Origin: Aureimonas glaciei
GTDB taxonomy: Bacteria > Pseudomonadota > Alphaproteobacteria > Rhizobiales > Rhizobiaceae
DNA length: 64,000 nucleotides
Direction: 5' to 3'
NCBI RefSeq assembly: GCF_014643375.1
Contig: NZ_BMJJ01000004.1
Location: forward strand, 320,167-384,166
Shown here: positions 63,976 to 64,000 of the stretch, one piece after another
Position numbering within the stretch: position 1 is the first letter of the stretch
Layout of the letters: each line of letters starts with the position of its first letter
Translations under genes and position numbers: made by a program
Notes under the pieces: model-generated
Told to the model about the DNA's origin: nothing
The model's database searches: none
The model's input: the letters and a program-made list of their open reading frames with translations, nothing else

Positions 63976-64000
63976 TCAGGCGGAGATCCGGCCGCTGCGG
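63976..64000 (-). CDS. Possible 3' end of a further minus-strand gene
   Basis: The last 25 bases read, on the minus strand, a frame ending RSGRISA and TGA. It could be the tail of a gene continuing beyond the right edge. Too short to judge. Confidence 0.25.

Overview
The window reads as 64 kb of chromosome from a high-GC alphaproteobacterium of the order Hyphomicrobiales (Rhizobiales), possibly near Aurantimonadaceae. The order-level call rests on gene content and order: an aapJQMP amino-acid ABC operon divergent from a cystathionine beta-lyase gene, aminotransferase-hom-glpX-recJ, usg, cysE next to a DUF3126 gene, a folE-hisI overlap close to an iron-sulfur scaffold gene, yidD and thrS, and an NDUFS4-like complex I subunit. 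The family-level placement is inference. Almost all genes are core metabolism or housekeeping.

Layout. 1-1.8 kb: a truncated P1 peptidase gene behind a periplasmic binding protein. 2-7.5 kb: a flavin reductase, then a molybdenum-hydroxylase maturation operon (MoxR ATPase, VWA protein, XdhC split over two genes, MocA-like cytidylyltransferase fusion). 7.5-15.5 kb: a MarR-GNAT fusion, a frameshifted SDR gene, usg, a nuclease/phosphatase-family protein, radC, map, phaC and a lipoprotein. 15.5-21.8 kb: aminotransferase, hom, glpX, recJ and a GreA-like factor. 22-29.3 kb: envelope proteins, gloA, a double cold-shock protein, msrA, three tRNA genes (Glu, Pro, Arg) and a complex I accessory subunit.

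29.35-30.64 kb is the one clearly foreign block. It starts at the 3' end of tRNA-Arg(TCT), is visibly AT-rich, and carries an unknown 88-residue protein gene followed 15 bases later by a dCTP deaminase/dUTPase-fold gene. Its right end runs into host-like sequence with a possible remnant ORF. This is the best candidate for an undescribed small system, plausibly nucleotide-based phage defence.

30.8-36 kb: small proteins, a thermonuclease-like protein, Crp and MarR regulators, a DUF2934 protein, a short PhnA protein and metC. 36-44 kb: aapJQMP with a perfect hairpin between aapJ and aapQ, an AI-2E family transporter, and an OmpA-family protein with a long Ala/Pro/Glu tract. 44-52.9 kb: FAD monooxygenase, zinc-finger protein, hydrolase, cysE, DUF3126, a transglutaminase-like peptidase, a PilZ protein, rhomboid, CBS and patatin proteins. 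53-64 kb: hisI, folE, iron-sulfur scaffold, yidD, thrS, an acyltransferase, a secreted beta-repeat protein, nitroreductase, flavin reductase, DUF2336, nadK and a 2-hydroxyacid dehydrogenase.

No rRNA genes, CRISPR arrays, insertion sequences or intact integrase genes were seen. Starts were set by ribosome-binding sites and family conservation; several TTG and GTG starts are proposed.
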